From Flaccisagitta enflata (Eukaryota > Chaetognatha > Sagittoidea > Aphragmophora): 64,000 nt of DNA. Below are positions 20,960 through 34,800 of the stretch, piece by piece. The notes beneath the pieces were generated by a model. That model was not told the origin of the DNA. It saw nothing but the letters and a program-made list of their open reading frames with translations, and did not search any database. Location of the stretch: NCBI GenBank assembly GCA_965153355.1, contig OZ231126.1:57908001-57972000 (forward strand), written 5' to 3'. Every line of letters begins with the position of its first letter. Position 1 is the stretch's first letter. Made by a program: the position numbers and the translations under genes.

Positions 20960-23900
20960 ATGGCGCCGGCGTCTCTCGCATCCGTCTCCGACTGCAGCGT
21001 CTCAATGAAGCTCAATACGGCGATATGTCCATCTCCCTCCTCCTCCGCCTCCATTAAATCGACGTCGACGCCTCAATCGCCTCTACGTCGCGAATCGCTA
21101 TCCTTGACCTCGCCGGACCCGGCCCTGGCGTTGACCGCCTCTAGTTTTCGGCTGTTGCCCGTCTCTCCGGTCAATGGGCCGATTCACGCCGTGGTCGACG
21201 TTGCACGCCTCTTAGAACAGCGTAAAGCCGACGATCGCGCCTCAGACATCGCAAAACCCACGCTTACCCGTCCGGGGTGCCTCCATATGGAGGCGTCTCC
21301 GGCCCTGATAGGTCCTGCCGATACTCCGCCCATGACGTTGCGTGACCCGAGCTGCAGTTCCGTCGCCGGCATGATGGTGGCTGGCGGGGGTGATGGAGTC
21401 GAAGGGGTGCCGGTTTCGTCGGAAGTTGTGCCTCGTTCAGACGCTTCTGGGGAACCTCATCCGGCGAAAAGACTGTCACATAACGACTCTGCAAATTGTC
21501 GAAAACTCTCGGCTTCTTCGATGTCGTTAAATCATCTCGGAAGTCAGATTGTCGTCAATCACACGCCTGCGCTAGCCGTGTCTTGTTCAACGGCGGCGGT
21601 GAAACCGACAAGTGGCGGCAATCGACGGACACTCTCTCTAGCGAAGGCGGGTTCTGTTGTGGAACAAAGGCACCCTCTCATCGATGATAAGTCGGCGGAA
21701 TCGATAAACCCGTTAGATATGACATCAAGGGACAAATATTGCTCCGTTGCTAGCTCTCCCTCCTGTACGCCCTCGTCGCGCGCCGTCTCCATCTGTGATG
21801 ATCAAAAACTGAGGAAACAAGGACGGAACTTGAATAGCGTCTCTCGCGGGATTATGGACGGTGGCACATCCGATCTTTGTTCGGCCAATCGCGCTAATGA
21901 TAATTCTCTTTCCACGTCAAAGTCCATACCCTCGCCACTGCCATCTCATCCCAACTGCTCTTCGTCGAATCATCTCTCTTCATCATCATCTTCCTTGACT
22001 TTGAATTCGTCGTCTCTATCCGTTTCGTGTTCAATGTCATTGTCGCCCAAGCTGTCACCATCACGTCAACAATCATCCGTGTCGCAACCGTCATCGTCGC
22101 CATCTTCATCATCAATTCCGTCGTCATATTCATCCTCGTCTATCACGTCGTCATTCGTTTCCTCATGTAACTCTCAAACAACGCCTCTCGTAGCTTCATC
22201 ATCCTCGAAACCCTGTTCATCACCGCAAGCTTCGTGTTCATCTCGCGCTCCTTTGCTGCACACACCGCCATCGCCGCATCATCGATTCACTACTTCTGCT
22301 ACCACATCTACATCTGGGAACGTGTCACTCCCGCCATCACCCGTGACTCAAACGGGCCCCAAGTGCTCAACGCCTCTTACCTCTCCTAAAGCCGAGTCTC
22401 TCGTTCAAACGCCACCGTCGAATGATCCCAAGGCTCTTCCAGCTACATCATCCTCAGGGACTGGTATGTCGTGAAGGGCGTCGTGCTTTAACGTTAAATC
22501 GGTTGGTAGTTTACTGCAAAGTCATGTATTGAGCTCAATGAGCACAATACTTTTCCATTAGCGTTAGTATGCCTTTTTAGTGTTTTTACAGAGGTGACGT
22601 ATCGGAAGCTTCAGAACCATGATCAGGCCTACTTCCTAAGTATTTCTCGCTTGTTTAACTTATTTCTTGTTTCTATAACCAAAATTAAACAAACAGTTGA
22701 GCCTCGCCATAACGGATGTCAAGAGACTAATAATATTTATTTATTGTATAATTACATGTACAGTAGAGCTTCACTAGAGCGCATCCGCTAATGAGGCATC
22801 CCTCACATCAAGGCATGATTTGAAAAGTCACAACTGTTCTTTCTTTATTCTTTTGTTGATCAGCCCCGCATATAAGGTACCCGCCTATTAGGCAAATTTC
22901 ACTATAGCGCATGTAAAATGGGGTTTTTGATGAACATTGTGCTCTTTGAAGGCATCTGACGGATGAGGATGAGGATGAGGAGGTGGATAAGCTAAGGGTA
23001 GAAGAGATGCAATAGACGGAAAAGAAATAGCGATGAGAGCGATAAAGATGATAAAGAGGAGTACCGATGATGATAAAGAGGCATACCGATGATGGAGAGG
23101 AGCACAGATGATCACCATGATCAGGAAGTGAAAGAAACAGGGAGAGAAGAGAGATGATGAAGAAGAGGAGTGAAAAGACGATTAGCCGATGAATCCATGC
23201 CAATAAAAGAACGATGATGCCATGTTCTAAAGTGTGTGAATGACATTTTCAGCCACTTTATGCCTCAGGAGTAATAGGTTTAAGAATGGTCCCTACCTTG
23301 CTGGTTCCCAAATTATTGAATGTGACATGCTCTGACATGTCCATATCTGCAGTCTCTTTTCTAGTTTCATTTATGGTAAGTCAAGTGGAAAGCTGGTTAA
23401 TTAATAATGATAACAGTGAGACTGTTTACTTTTTGCGAAAATTTAAATGAAGATCTAAAATCTTTTTATTGCCACTACCAAGCATCCGTCTATGCCTATT
23501 TGATTGTGTATCCAACCCAAAGAAAGTATAAGTAAAGCATATTTGAGCCTTATGTATTCAGTATAGTGCAGAAATATACATGCTCGGCTATAAGGCACCC
23601 CGCCTAGAGGGCATGAAATTAACCAGTCCCCTGAGATGCCTTCTGGTGAAGCTTATCTGTAGTTGTGTTATTGCAATTAAGAATATAAAGAAAAAAAATT
23701 AGGATTCGGTTTATCGGAGTGTAACTGTACTATTCGCTCGTATTTATCTCCTTACCCTCGTTTCTTCTCTTCCTCTCCTTCCCCTCATGCGACAGATTCA
23801 ACGCCAGCGCAGGATGGGTCATCCTTAGAGCTAGAAAATCAACTGCGGCGTCACGCGCGGCTCTTACGACGTTCTCACTGCCTTTTAAGGCGCGCTCGGA

Positions 23901-25809
23901 AGTTGCAGGGACGTCACGGTGACGTCCACGCCCGATCGGAATTGGCAAAACTGGTTCAAAATCATCGTCCATGTCTTACAATCTGCGATGACGGCATTGT
24001 TGGCCCGGGTGAGATTTGAGGAACTAAAGATATTGTCGTTTAATCCGGAATTCATGATAATAATATACATATTGCACGACATGCATAATTATGACATGCA
24101 ATTTGTGACGTCCTTGATTCTTTGTCACCATCAGTTCCAACTTCGGAAGACTCCGTCAAAAGCGAGATTACCGTCGATAGCGCCGGTAATCTCTACCTAC
24201 CGGCTGGCATGTCGACGACCAAGGACTTGAAGCAAGAGTTGCTGCAGAGCGAAGACGTCAAAAACCTTTCCACTGCCGCACTCGTCAATCTCGTGAAGAA
24301 GCTGGAGAGCGTTCAGCATCATCACGTGGAGAAAGAGGTGACATAAATTCGAGATGAATGGCTGAGAGCCCTGATTTTAGGCGATTTGTTTGTTTGTGAG
24401 GGGCCATTTTCCACATGATAACATGTAATCACGCGTCTAGCTACCTTTTGTTATCGCTTTTTGGGCAGCGGCCCCAAAGGGGACAAAGTCCTGTAGAACA
24501 CGGGGAATCTGTCCATCCGTACATCCGTCCCCCCACCCATCCTCAGGGCTTTGTCTTTGATTAGATGAAGAGAATTTGATTGAGTGTATTCAAGAGAGTT
24601 TCCCATCCATAGAGCTGCCATACCCCATTGTCAACCCTTTAGGTCATAAGCTTTATACACACACAGTTTCATTTCAGTTACATAAATGATATGAGGGCCC
24701 CCGTATTTCTAAGTCTAGACGAAATCTACTGTACATTATTTTAGCCCCTTAGACCTGCATTGTGGCCTCCGATACCAAGATTTTGACCAGATTTGGGCCA
24801 TTTTGCTTGGATTTGGGCCATTATGCTTGGATTTGGGCCATTTTGCTTAGATTTGGGCCATATTGCTTGGATTTGGGCTATTTGGCAGAATTTGGGTCAG
24901 AATAGGCCCCAAAGGAGACGAAGCTCTAAGGATGGGGCGGGGGGGATAAATGGACGGATGGACGGACGGATGGACAGATTCCTCCTGTGTTCTACAGGAC
25001 TTCGTCCCCTTCGGGGCCGCTGCTCTGCTCCCCCTCAAATTAAATCACACACTGCTTAAGCAGGGCACGGGTACCGCTGACCACTTACTGCCTTTGGGCT
25101 GCTATTAATTTTTTGCGTTATACTTTTTTCACTCGCATCGTAACAGAGTTTTTCGCGTCCAACGCTGAGTGGGGTCGGCTTCAGCTTGAACGAGGATTGT
25201 GCCCAAAAGCTGGACGTGGCGGCATCGGCGCTGACGAAGCAACTCACCACCATCAAACGTCAGTTGGACGAATCGGATGCCACGGAAAGTAGCTCCGGCG
25301 GGGAGAGCGAAGAGGAAGCGGAATTCGATTCGCAACTTATTCAACATTACAAGTCGATCCCACTGTAAGAGCTGTTATATACAGGGGTGTATATAGTCGC
25401 ACGACCTTTGATTTCTTCCCCCCCCCGGTCCTTTGATTTTTACCCCGCGGGGTTGAACTACGTTTGATTTTCTTTCCCATATACCCCCTGTGTAGTAATA
25501 TACTATTTAAATATATTACAATGTATTGTACAATACATACATTGTATTGTATGTATTGTATGTGTGTGTGATTTGTGTTTGTGTGTGTGTCTTTATGTGT
25601 GTGTGTGTGTGTGTGTCTTTTTGTGTGTGTGTGTGTCTTTTTGTGTGTGTGTGTGTCTTTGTGTGTGTGTGTCTTTGTGTGTGTATGTCTTTGTGTGTGT
25701 GTCTTTGTGTGTGTGTGTGTCTTTGTGTGTGTGTGTGTCTTTGTGTGTGTGTGTGTGTCTTTGTGTGTGTGTGTGTGTCTTTGTGTGTGTGTGTGTGTCG
25801 TTGTGTGTG

Positions 25810-25842
<33 letters not shown>

Positions 25843-28800
25843 CTTTGTGTGTGTGTGTGTGTCTTTGTGTGTGTGTGTGTGTCTTTGTGTGTGTGTGTGT
25901 GTGTGTGTCTTTGTGTGTGTGTGTGTCTGTCTTTTTGTGTGTGTGTGTGTGTCTTTGTGTGTGTGTGTGTCTTTGTGTGTGTGTGTGTCTGTCTTTTTGT
26001 GTGTGTGTCTGTCTTTTTGTGTGTGTGTGTGTCTTTTTGTGTGTGTGTGTGTGTCTTTGTGTGTGTGTGTGTCTTTGTGTGTGTGTGTCTTTGTGTGTGT
26101 CTTTTTGTGTCTTTGTGTGTGTCTTTTTGTGTGTGTGTGTGTGTGTCTTTGTGTGTGTGTCTTTGTGTGAGTGTCTTTGTGTGTGTGGCTTTGTGTGTGT
26201 GTGTGTCTTTGTGTGTGTGTGTGTGTCTGTCTTTGCGTGTGTGTCTTTGCGTGTGTGTCTTTGTGTGTGTGTGTCTTTGTGTGTGTCTTTGTGTGTGTGT
26301 GTGTGTATGTGTGTCTTAGTGTGCGTGTGTGTGTGTAATTGTTAACGCGTTGCGAGGACGCATCATGTTAATTTGAATTCGGGTTATCAAGTGTTCCTTT
26401 CCGCTTTGTCTTTGCTAAAAGGGAGTTGCGTGTTTCTCCCTTTCTTAAAAAAAAATATCTTCGTCCATCTTCTGCGTCTTCTCTTGATTCGGCGGCTGTC
26501 GATTTCTTAGTTTTCCTCTATATTTTGAAGATTTCTTCTTGTATAGCCAACTTCTGTATCATGAAATTCGAGCCCAGGGTTAAGAATCTGAACCATTGGC
26601 TATTGTGTTGGGAATTTCTAATCCTCCAGCCGTCTCGCTCAGGATTATTGACCTGTTTCATTGTAATCATTAAAGTTTCCCCATTTCATCTGATATTTTA
26701 GTTTGTGACACGCAACTCTACTAGAGGCTTTGTCCGTCGGTCCATCCGCCGGTCCATCCGTCCGTGAACACGAGTCGGAAAGTGGGAAATTGAGTGTTTT
26801 AAAAGCTATTTGTGTATGTGTCATCAGCAAAAATTTATAATTTTGAACAATTTCCTTTTTTCATTTTCAGTCCCGGCATCTTAAAAATAGAAATACTTGC
26901 CTCGTTGAGCTCACATTAAAGATTCCAGATCAGCATATTGTTCTCTTCCACTAGGACGACGGTTTAAATTTTTCTTTTTTTCGTTTAGGAAAAAACAACA
27001 CATTAAAAAAAACTGAGATGATCCTAATAGCTAGAGAATATGGGGGTTATCTAGGCAACGAGTGAAGGAGCTTTTCTCCAATGGTGTTGGAAGGGGGGTT
27101 GGGTGGGAGTTGGCTGCCCCAGCCCACCCATCCGCAACGATATTGTGACCCCTTTCACTTGTTCCTTTCTCAAGGCAATCAAAAAAATCCATTTTATTCT
27201 TCGTTTTGTAAATTCTGTTCTAATAAAGATTTAAGGCTACCCTACCCAGTTCTTCTAAATGAAACCTCCCTACCGCTTTTCAATTCCTCTCTGCTTTTAT
27301 CTCAAACCTTAGGACCAACATAAGTTCCCTCAGTTCACACTCGCTATTCCTATCCAGTATCCACTGCCTCACAATCCGTTATTTTTGCTCCCTCATGATA
27401 CTCATTCAGGCACCGTCGTGCGACCTGGAAATGGGCTAAGGATCGTGCTGCCGTTGCTGCTCGTTGGACGTGGCTTCACGCGCAAGTGTCTGACCTAGAG
27501 TATCGAATTCGTCAAATGTCCGACCTCTATCGCTCCATTCGCGCGAGCAAAGGTGCCATACTTTTGGGGGCGTCTTTGCAACAACAACATTCGAACGCCG
27601 CGGCTATCGCTAACTCTCTCCTTCAAGCGGTAATGAAAATACGATTTGGATGGAGAAAAAACGGGTGGAACGCAGTGGCTGTTGCCAAACATGTGAATCG
27701 CTGGTGCTTCAAAACCTATTCAATTAGAATGTTTGATTTTAAAAAAAAATTATTGAATAAAACTTAAAAGTAAACCTAGAAATATGGAGTAAAAAATAGT
27801 ATAAAATGAAAACTATGAAGTGGAAAATGGTGTTGAACATAACTCCCATAAAAAAAAAACATAGTTATCAAACCAATGTCAGAAACAGTTGGATTGACGG
27901 ATGGACGAATAGACAGACGAACAAATAGGCAGACGAACAAATAGGCAGACGAACAAATAGGCAGACGAACAAATAGGCAGACGAACAAATAGGCAGACGA
28001 ACAAATAGGCAGACGAACAAATAGGCAGACGAACAAATAGGCAGACAAACAAATAGGCAGACGAACAAATAGGCAGACGAACAAATAGGCAGACGAACAA
28101 ATAGGCAGACGAACAAATAGGCAGACGAACAAATAGGCAGACGAACAAATAGGCAGACGAACAAATAGGCAGACGAACAAATAGGTAGACGAAAAAATAG
28201 GCAGACGAACAAATAGGCAGACGAACAAATAGGCAGACGAACAAATAGGCAGACGAACAAATAGGCAGACGAGCAAATAGGCAGACGAGCAAATAGGCAG
28301 ATGAGCAAATAGGCAGATGAGCAAATAGGCAGACGAACAAATAGGCAGACGAACAAATAGGCAGACGAACAAATAGGCAGACGAACAAATAGGCAGACGA
28401 ACAAATAGGCAGACGAACAAATAGGCAGACAAACAAATAGGCAGACAAACAAATAGGCAGACAAACAAATAGGCAGACAAACAAATAGGCAGACAAACAA
28501 ATAGGCAGACAAACAAATAGGCAGACAAACAAATAGGCAGACAAACAAATAGGCAGACAAACAAATAGGCAGACAAACAAATAGGCAGACAAACAAATAG
28601 GCAGACGAACAAAAATGTTTTGAATGACCTTGGAGCTGTTGATAATCTCTTTAAAACATTGAAAATACCTTTAAGGCGACGTTGTGACCGATGGAGAAAT
28701 TGACTGATGGACCGAAGCAACACTGATTCCTGTTTAAGTAAATTCCTTAACGCAATATTACAAGCGCCAAAACTTGTGACTGGCGATACCCGAAATCAGA

Positions 28801-31800
28801 TGACTGATTTGATGTAACTCGAAAGTTATAGCCTGCGATGTCGATTGCCCCTCGCTAGGTGAAGAAGCGTGAGTTTTCTACTGCGGTTCGCACTCTGTAG
28901 GTCGTCATAGATGAAGAATCGATAACAATAAGGACAGAACGATGAATACTATTTACGGGCGTTAATTGCAAGTGATTTTATCTTCCTTCATTTTGATTGA
29001 ATCTCTCCCTAATCACAGGTTAGTCGGAAGGCCTTGCCACACGATGGTAAAGATAACATTGTTCCAACGTCGTCTTCGCTTCTCCCGTCGCTCGTCTCAT
29101 CGACGGCCAACTCCCAGCCACTTTCTTCCCAGACTCTGTCTTCTCAAACCTGCAAATCTAGTCCTAACGACCCGACGTCATCCGGCCCCGGACGACCGGT
29201 CGCAACACCCGCGTTTTCATCGTCGTCGTCGCAGTCGATTCACGACAACCATAAATGTGATGAAACTCAAACTGCTTTCTCCGCCCCTCCATCAACATCT
29301 GTCGCCATCGCCGCCGCAGATCCGACATGCGTCGCGGCCCGTTGTCGTCCCGTCAAATCTTACCGACGAAGGAAACTTTTACAAATGTCCGGTCTTCACA
29401 ACGTGTCCAGAAAGGCGGCGCGACCCGTCACGCTTAGCTGCAGTTGCTGGCCTCCTTCTGCGACCCACAGGGGTGGTCATGATTACAGGTGCGCTTTAAG
29501 GAAAGAAAGCACTTGGTGGTTTTGATAAGAATTTTAAGCTTTCGACTTGAAGATACGTATTGGGGACCGTTTCCAATTTTCTAGGCGGGATAGCTACTAG
29601 TTGTCTAGCATGTGAACTGCAAAATCGTAGCGGTTCCAAAAAAGAAATGCTTAAGCACTTTGGATTAAAATGCCGTTCTTCTTCAACCCCTGAATTATTC
29701 AGCTCTTGCTGCGCCATCTGCACCGGTCGTTCTCACGTGATACAAACGTTGGACGCCGAGGCCCAGTCACTTCCCGAGCGACTAGCCATCCTCGATCCGT
29801 CGTTCCATCCCGTCCTTTCGTTTCCTCACGATATTCCCGTCAACGCCCAACTGGAGGCCGTTCTTAAGTCTGGCAAGGTTCGACCGAGCGTCAAGCCAAG
29901 AACCTCGATCGTCGAAAACTCGGCGGCTTCAACCATCGATACAGGCGCCGCCATCGTCGACGGGTTGCAGGTCTCCTCGAACGCATCGCCTTTTGCGACC
30001 GCCTCGTCAACGACTTGCGCTCCTTCGAAGGTTTCTTCTTCTTCCGTCTCGTCCTTTGGTGGCCTTCTTAGTTCGAAAGAAAGGAAGAGGGAAAAGTCGC
30101 TGGCTAAAAAGAAAACTAAATTGGCTTCTGCTGCGCCGGCGCTCGGTTCGGTCGGCGACAGAAAGGATGAAGTCGGCATCGAGCCAGAAGCTGCCCTTGG
30201 AGGGATGCCACCCGCTGAGGCAGAGGAGGCGCAAGGTCGGTGAACAATTTCCTCAAATGAATTTCGAACAGTGACATTATCAGAGTTGCCGATTTTGTGT
30301 AGCATGGTAGCAATGCTACGCGGCAGACAAGCGCCGAAGTGCAGTAGATGTGGGTCAGGGGGGGGGGGGATGAGAGACGGTTTAGGATAATCAAGGGGGA
30401 GAAGGATTGTAGGAATGTATGGGGAAAAGAACCGGATGCCAAATTTTTGATTTCGCTCAACTGCTTGCTGTTCTGCTTGTCTCGGTTGATGACATGCTCA
30501 TTTGCATATTGCAGTTAAAAGTTTTTAAACGTCTCTCAGTTCTTAAAACCAATATTCTAGGTGTTGAACATTTCTTCATTTTTATGGCCGAGTAAAGGCC
30601 CGATGATTTTGTAATAACAATGCAAAATGGCGAATAAATCTAAGAAAAGTTGACTTTCAAACATGATTGCAATTTGTTCAAAGGGATGTTTAGGAAGAAC
30701 AAGGCCAAAAGTATAATAAGGTGCGACGTGTTGATCGTCGGACAAATGCGTTATCGACCGACCGACCAACCAACCAACCGACACAGCCAGTTATAGAGGT
30801 GCTTTGTCGCACCCAAAAAAATTGTCGGATTAGGTGGAATTCTGCTGGGCCATGCTTTGTGCTGTGCTCGGGAGCACACAGTGGGGATTGCGCTTACGCC
30901 TAAGTGCGCCTGCGGCTCATTCACATGATTTGCCGTGTTCATGTTAATTCGGGGTTAATTCAGGGTCCAAGATTTCGATGGGAAGGATTATCGAGCACTT
31001 CAGATTGCCAGGGGGCGGGAAAAACAATGCACGGTCCAGAGCCAACAGAGCTTGTGAAAAATGCGGCAGCTTGTGCTGAATTTCCCTTGCTACGCGGTAG
31101 CTTAGGAAAATCGGCACCTCTGGACATGATAAGATATCTTAGCTACAAACCAATTTGTTTAAGATTAGCAATCGTTAAGTATTTGCCTCTTGGTTCATTT
31201 TTCCAGAGTTGCCTAGCGAGGTTCGATCAGAAGCGCCGATAAGAGAACAAAAACTGACGTTATCTCCTGCTGAAATAAAACGTCAAAAGCGCCGGATCGA
31301 GAGACTAAATAAGAAGAGTAAGTCTGTTTGAATTTTCGTTTGTGAGTTAATGGACATACAATACAACCTCCCTTATAAATATCTTTGGGGTCTTGTTAAC
31401 CCTCAAAAGGTAGCTGCCACTATTATTCAGTATTATATGATTTTAGTATTATATGATCTCCATCAGTATTTAACAAAGTGGGCCTAAGCACAGATCGCAC
31501 AGGTCACATCTATCGGCTAGAACCACCACAAAGTGAATAATAACAATAACTTCTGATCCCTGAAACAAGGCCTTACAGTGTTTTAACTGCATAATCGTAA
31601 TTTCTCACTGATATAAAATTTTTGATTTTTTTGGGAAACCAAAAGCACTAGTTTTCTTTTTGCACTTTGTGCTTGTTAACCTTCGAGATATCTTCTTTAA
31701 GATATAAAAATAATTGTTTCAGGTCAATTAGGTAATTCTTTAATGATCGACACATGTTTGTTTTGATTGAGAATGTGAGTTTTTCTGAAATGATCATTAG

Positions 31801-34800
31801 TTATTACTACCTAGTTATGACTACCTATTCCGCAACCATTAAGGGTACTTGGATGTCACTGGCTACTGAAGCTTATAATCGAGGATTAAAGGTCCGATAA
31901 TCGAAGGGAATTATTTTGTTTTGTTCGGCTAATCGACACGACTCAAAGAGAACCGAATTGCAATTTCCGTTCAGATCTGACGAAGAAGGCTCGACGAGCC
32001 CAATCGATTTCATCGTTATCGTCATCGTTGTCTAGTCAAAATGGATTTCCTATCGATGCTTCGGCTCTTCCTCTGTATGGCTCTGAGGCAGGAAGCCGAT
32101 CGTCGTCCCGTGCCTCATCTCCCGCGCCATCCATCGGGGAAACCCCGTCGACGCCCACCGGCCCGCTTTCTCAGGTACGAATGTGTGGCTTTTGGTGTTG
32201 GGAAGAAAATCCCCATGTGTATTCTCCTGTTGTCTGATGATAACTAAGCTCTGTTCTTCTCCTGTGTTTGCTGTCAAGCAAGGGTGAATTGGTATTCCCA
32301 GTGGCTTGAAATGTACTAATGGTGAAAGATCTATATCTTCTTATATCCTTCCCACAGAGCGCTCCAAGTTCAACGCTAAAAGACCGTATGAAGAAAACAG
32401 GTCCCCGGGAAACCAGTCGCGCCTACGACATCAATAATATCGTCATTCCGTATAGTATGGCGTCTTCTACGAGGGTGGAGAAATTGCAGTACAAGGAGAT
32501 TATCACACCAAGGTGGGGATTGATTACTGCACCGTTATGTTGATTCGTGAAATTGGATGATTATAAATTATTGACGGGCAGGAATGTAGTGACATTGATG
32601 ACAGAAAAACCCATTATAGAAGGTGTGGAGGGACCGTTTTAGCACCCCCCCACACCAACCCTTTTTGGGCAGCGGCCCCAAAGGGCCGATGTCCTGTAGA
32701 ACACAGGGGGGGATTTCGAGACGTCCGTCCGTCCGTCCGTCCCCCCCCCCTTGACCAAGGCCTCAAATTAGTCCTCCCAGGCCTCGATTTAGCCCTCCAG
32801 GCCTCAAATCAGCCCTCTTGGCTTCAAATCAGCCCCCCCATACCTCAAATCTGCCCTCCAGACCTCCAATCTGCCCTCCAGATCTTCGACCAGCCCTCCG
32901 AGCATAAAACCAGCCCTCCAAACCTAAAGTTTGCTCTCCAAGCCTTAATTATACCCTCCAGCCCTCAAATATGCCTTCGGTGGCCTAAATCAGCCATCTA
33001 GAGCCCCCACAGGAACCCCAGAAATCAGCAAAATCCTCTTTAGTTTTGTTACTAAAAGGACTATTATTTCTTTTAGGAAATCATGGTAATTACAGGGGTA
33101 GGAAAGCTAAAAATTTTTTAAACTTTTTTAAATTTTTTTAAATTTTTTTACTTTTTAAAGTTTGTTTAAAAATGTTTAAAAATGTTTAAAGATGTTTAAA
33201 AAAATAAAGGAGGGAAGAGAAAGAATTCATCTAGTTGACTTTTAAGAACTTTTTAAATTTTTTTAAAACTTTTAAATCTTTTTTAAAACTTTTCAAATTT
33301 TTTTAAAACTTTTTAAATTTTTTTAAAACTTATTAAATTTGACATATGAAACCTACCCTGCTAAACGTTTTTAGGCTTTTTAAATTCTTTTAAAATGTTT
33401 CAACCATTTTGAAGCTAATCAAAGATATACGCGAGAATGAATTTCAAAATATTTTTTAAACTTTTTTAAACTTTTTTAAACCATTTTTTAAATTCTTCAA
33501 CGTTTTTGATTTTTTAACTTTTTTTAAACTTTTTAAAACTTTTTTAACCTTTTTTAAATTTTTTTAAACCTTTTTACTTTTTAAAATTCCACAAGAATTT
33601 AAAAAAGTTTAAAAAAGTTTAAAAACTTTTTAGCTTACCTACCCCTGTAATTATAAGAAGAAACTAAAATGTCAGAATATAATTATAAACTGTAAAAGAA
33701 CTTACTCAAAAAGCAAATCAACAATTCTATAAAAAAAAATTAATAATAGTTAATTCGAAAAATGTTAGCATATTGATTTATCTCACTGCATTATGCAGAT
33801 TAGGTTTTCTAAAAAGTATTGCTACCAAATGGACGATAAACGATTTTTGATAAAAGAATTGACCACATTAGGGTGAAAAGAATAAACATCTTTTGCTATG
33901 TGAAGCACACAAATGTGTTGTTCGGGCGTCTCACCAAGGCCCAATTTCAAATAAAAGGGCCCTGAGACAAGAATAACTACCTCTATGCCTCACCTTCATT
34001 CTTCATTGTAAATATAGTCCAAGTGGCAAAACCAAAATCGTGTTCTATCGCGCCCCCCATTCTTTATTGGGTGAATACAACTTTTGCAATTCCACCATGA
34101 ACTAATCTAAATCTTTGATTTTTGTCATTTTTTGGAACTTTGAGATGGCCCCAATTATGGTATAACTAGTCATCCAAGGATCGCACATGGTCAGCGGTAC
34201 CCGATGCCCTGCTTGGAGTGATTAAGTGAAGTAGTTGAATGAGAGCAGGGCAGTGGCCTCAAAGGGCCGATGTCCTGTAGGACACCGGGGTGAATTTTGA
34301 GACATCCTGAGGCGGATTTGAAGTTGGGATGGCAGAATTTAGTCGAAAAGAGCAGATTCGAGGGTTGAGGGGCAGGCTTGAGGCGTAAAGGACAAGTTTG
34401 AGGCCTGAACAGTTGATTTGGGGCCTGGAGGGCTGATTTGAGGCCTGGAGGGCTGATTTGAGGTCTTGAGGGCAGATATGAGGTCTGGAGAGCTGATTTG
34501 AGCTCTCGAGGGCTAAATTGAGGTCTGAAAGGGCTAATTTGAGGACTCAGAGGGCCAAAATTGGGCCTGAGACTGCAGATTTGAGGCTCCGATGGCCAAG
34601 GGGGGGGCGGGAGGACGGACAGACGGAGGTCTCGAAATTCCCCCGTGTCCTACAGGACATCGGCCCTTTGGGGCCGCTGCCCAAAAGGGTCAATTACACT
34701 AAATTTTCATGAAAAACCATTACCCTCAATGAGCGAATTGCTTTTATATTGGTAATGGTTGAAAGGGGGGTTCTACAACTCAAATAGGGTTTTCTGTAAA

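Larger units (their letters stand above)
25365..27409. other. KANSL1 intron 4 with a long TG tract
   Basis: Holds the TG microsatellite (25556-26340), a diverged R1 hairpin repeat fragment (26705-26775) and unique AT-rich sequence up to the acceptor CATTCAG at 27409. No coding frame with similarity was found outside the microsatellite. Confidence 0.7.

Noticed and set aside
25526-26345. Cys/Val-rich open frames over 200 codons
   Set aside because: Translations of the TG microsatellite; all three frames are open for the same reason.
27904-28612. Regular repeats resembling a CRISPR array
   Set aside because: Units are 16 bp with no unique spacers, in an animal intron.
27776-28723. 315-codon Leu/Cys/Phe-rich frame resembling a membrane protein
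   Set aside because: Product of the 16-bp minisatellite on the - strand; no splice or start context.
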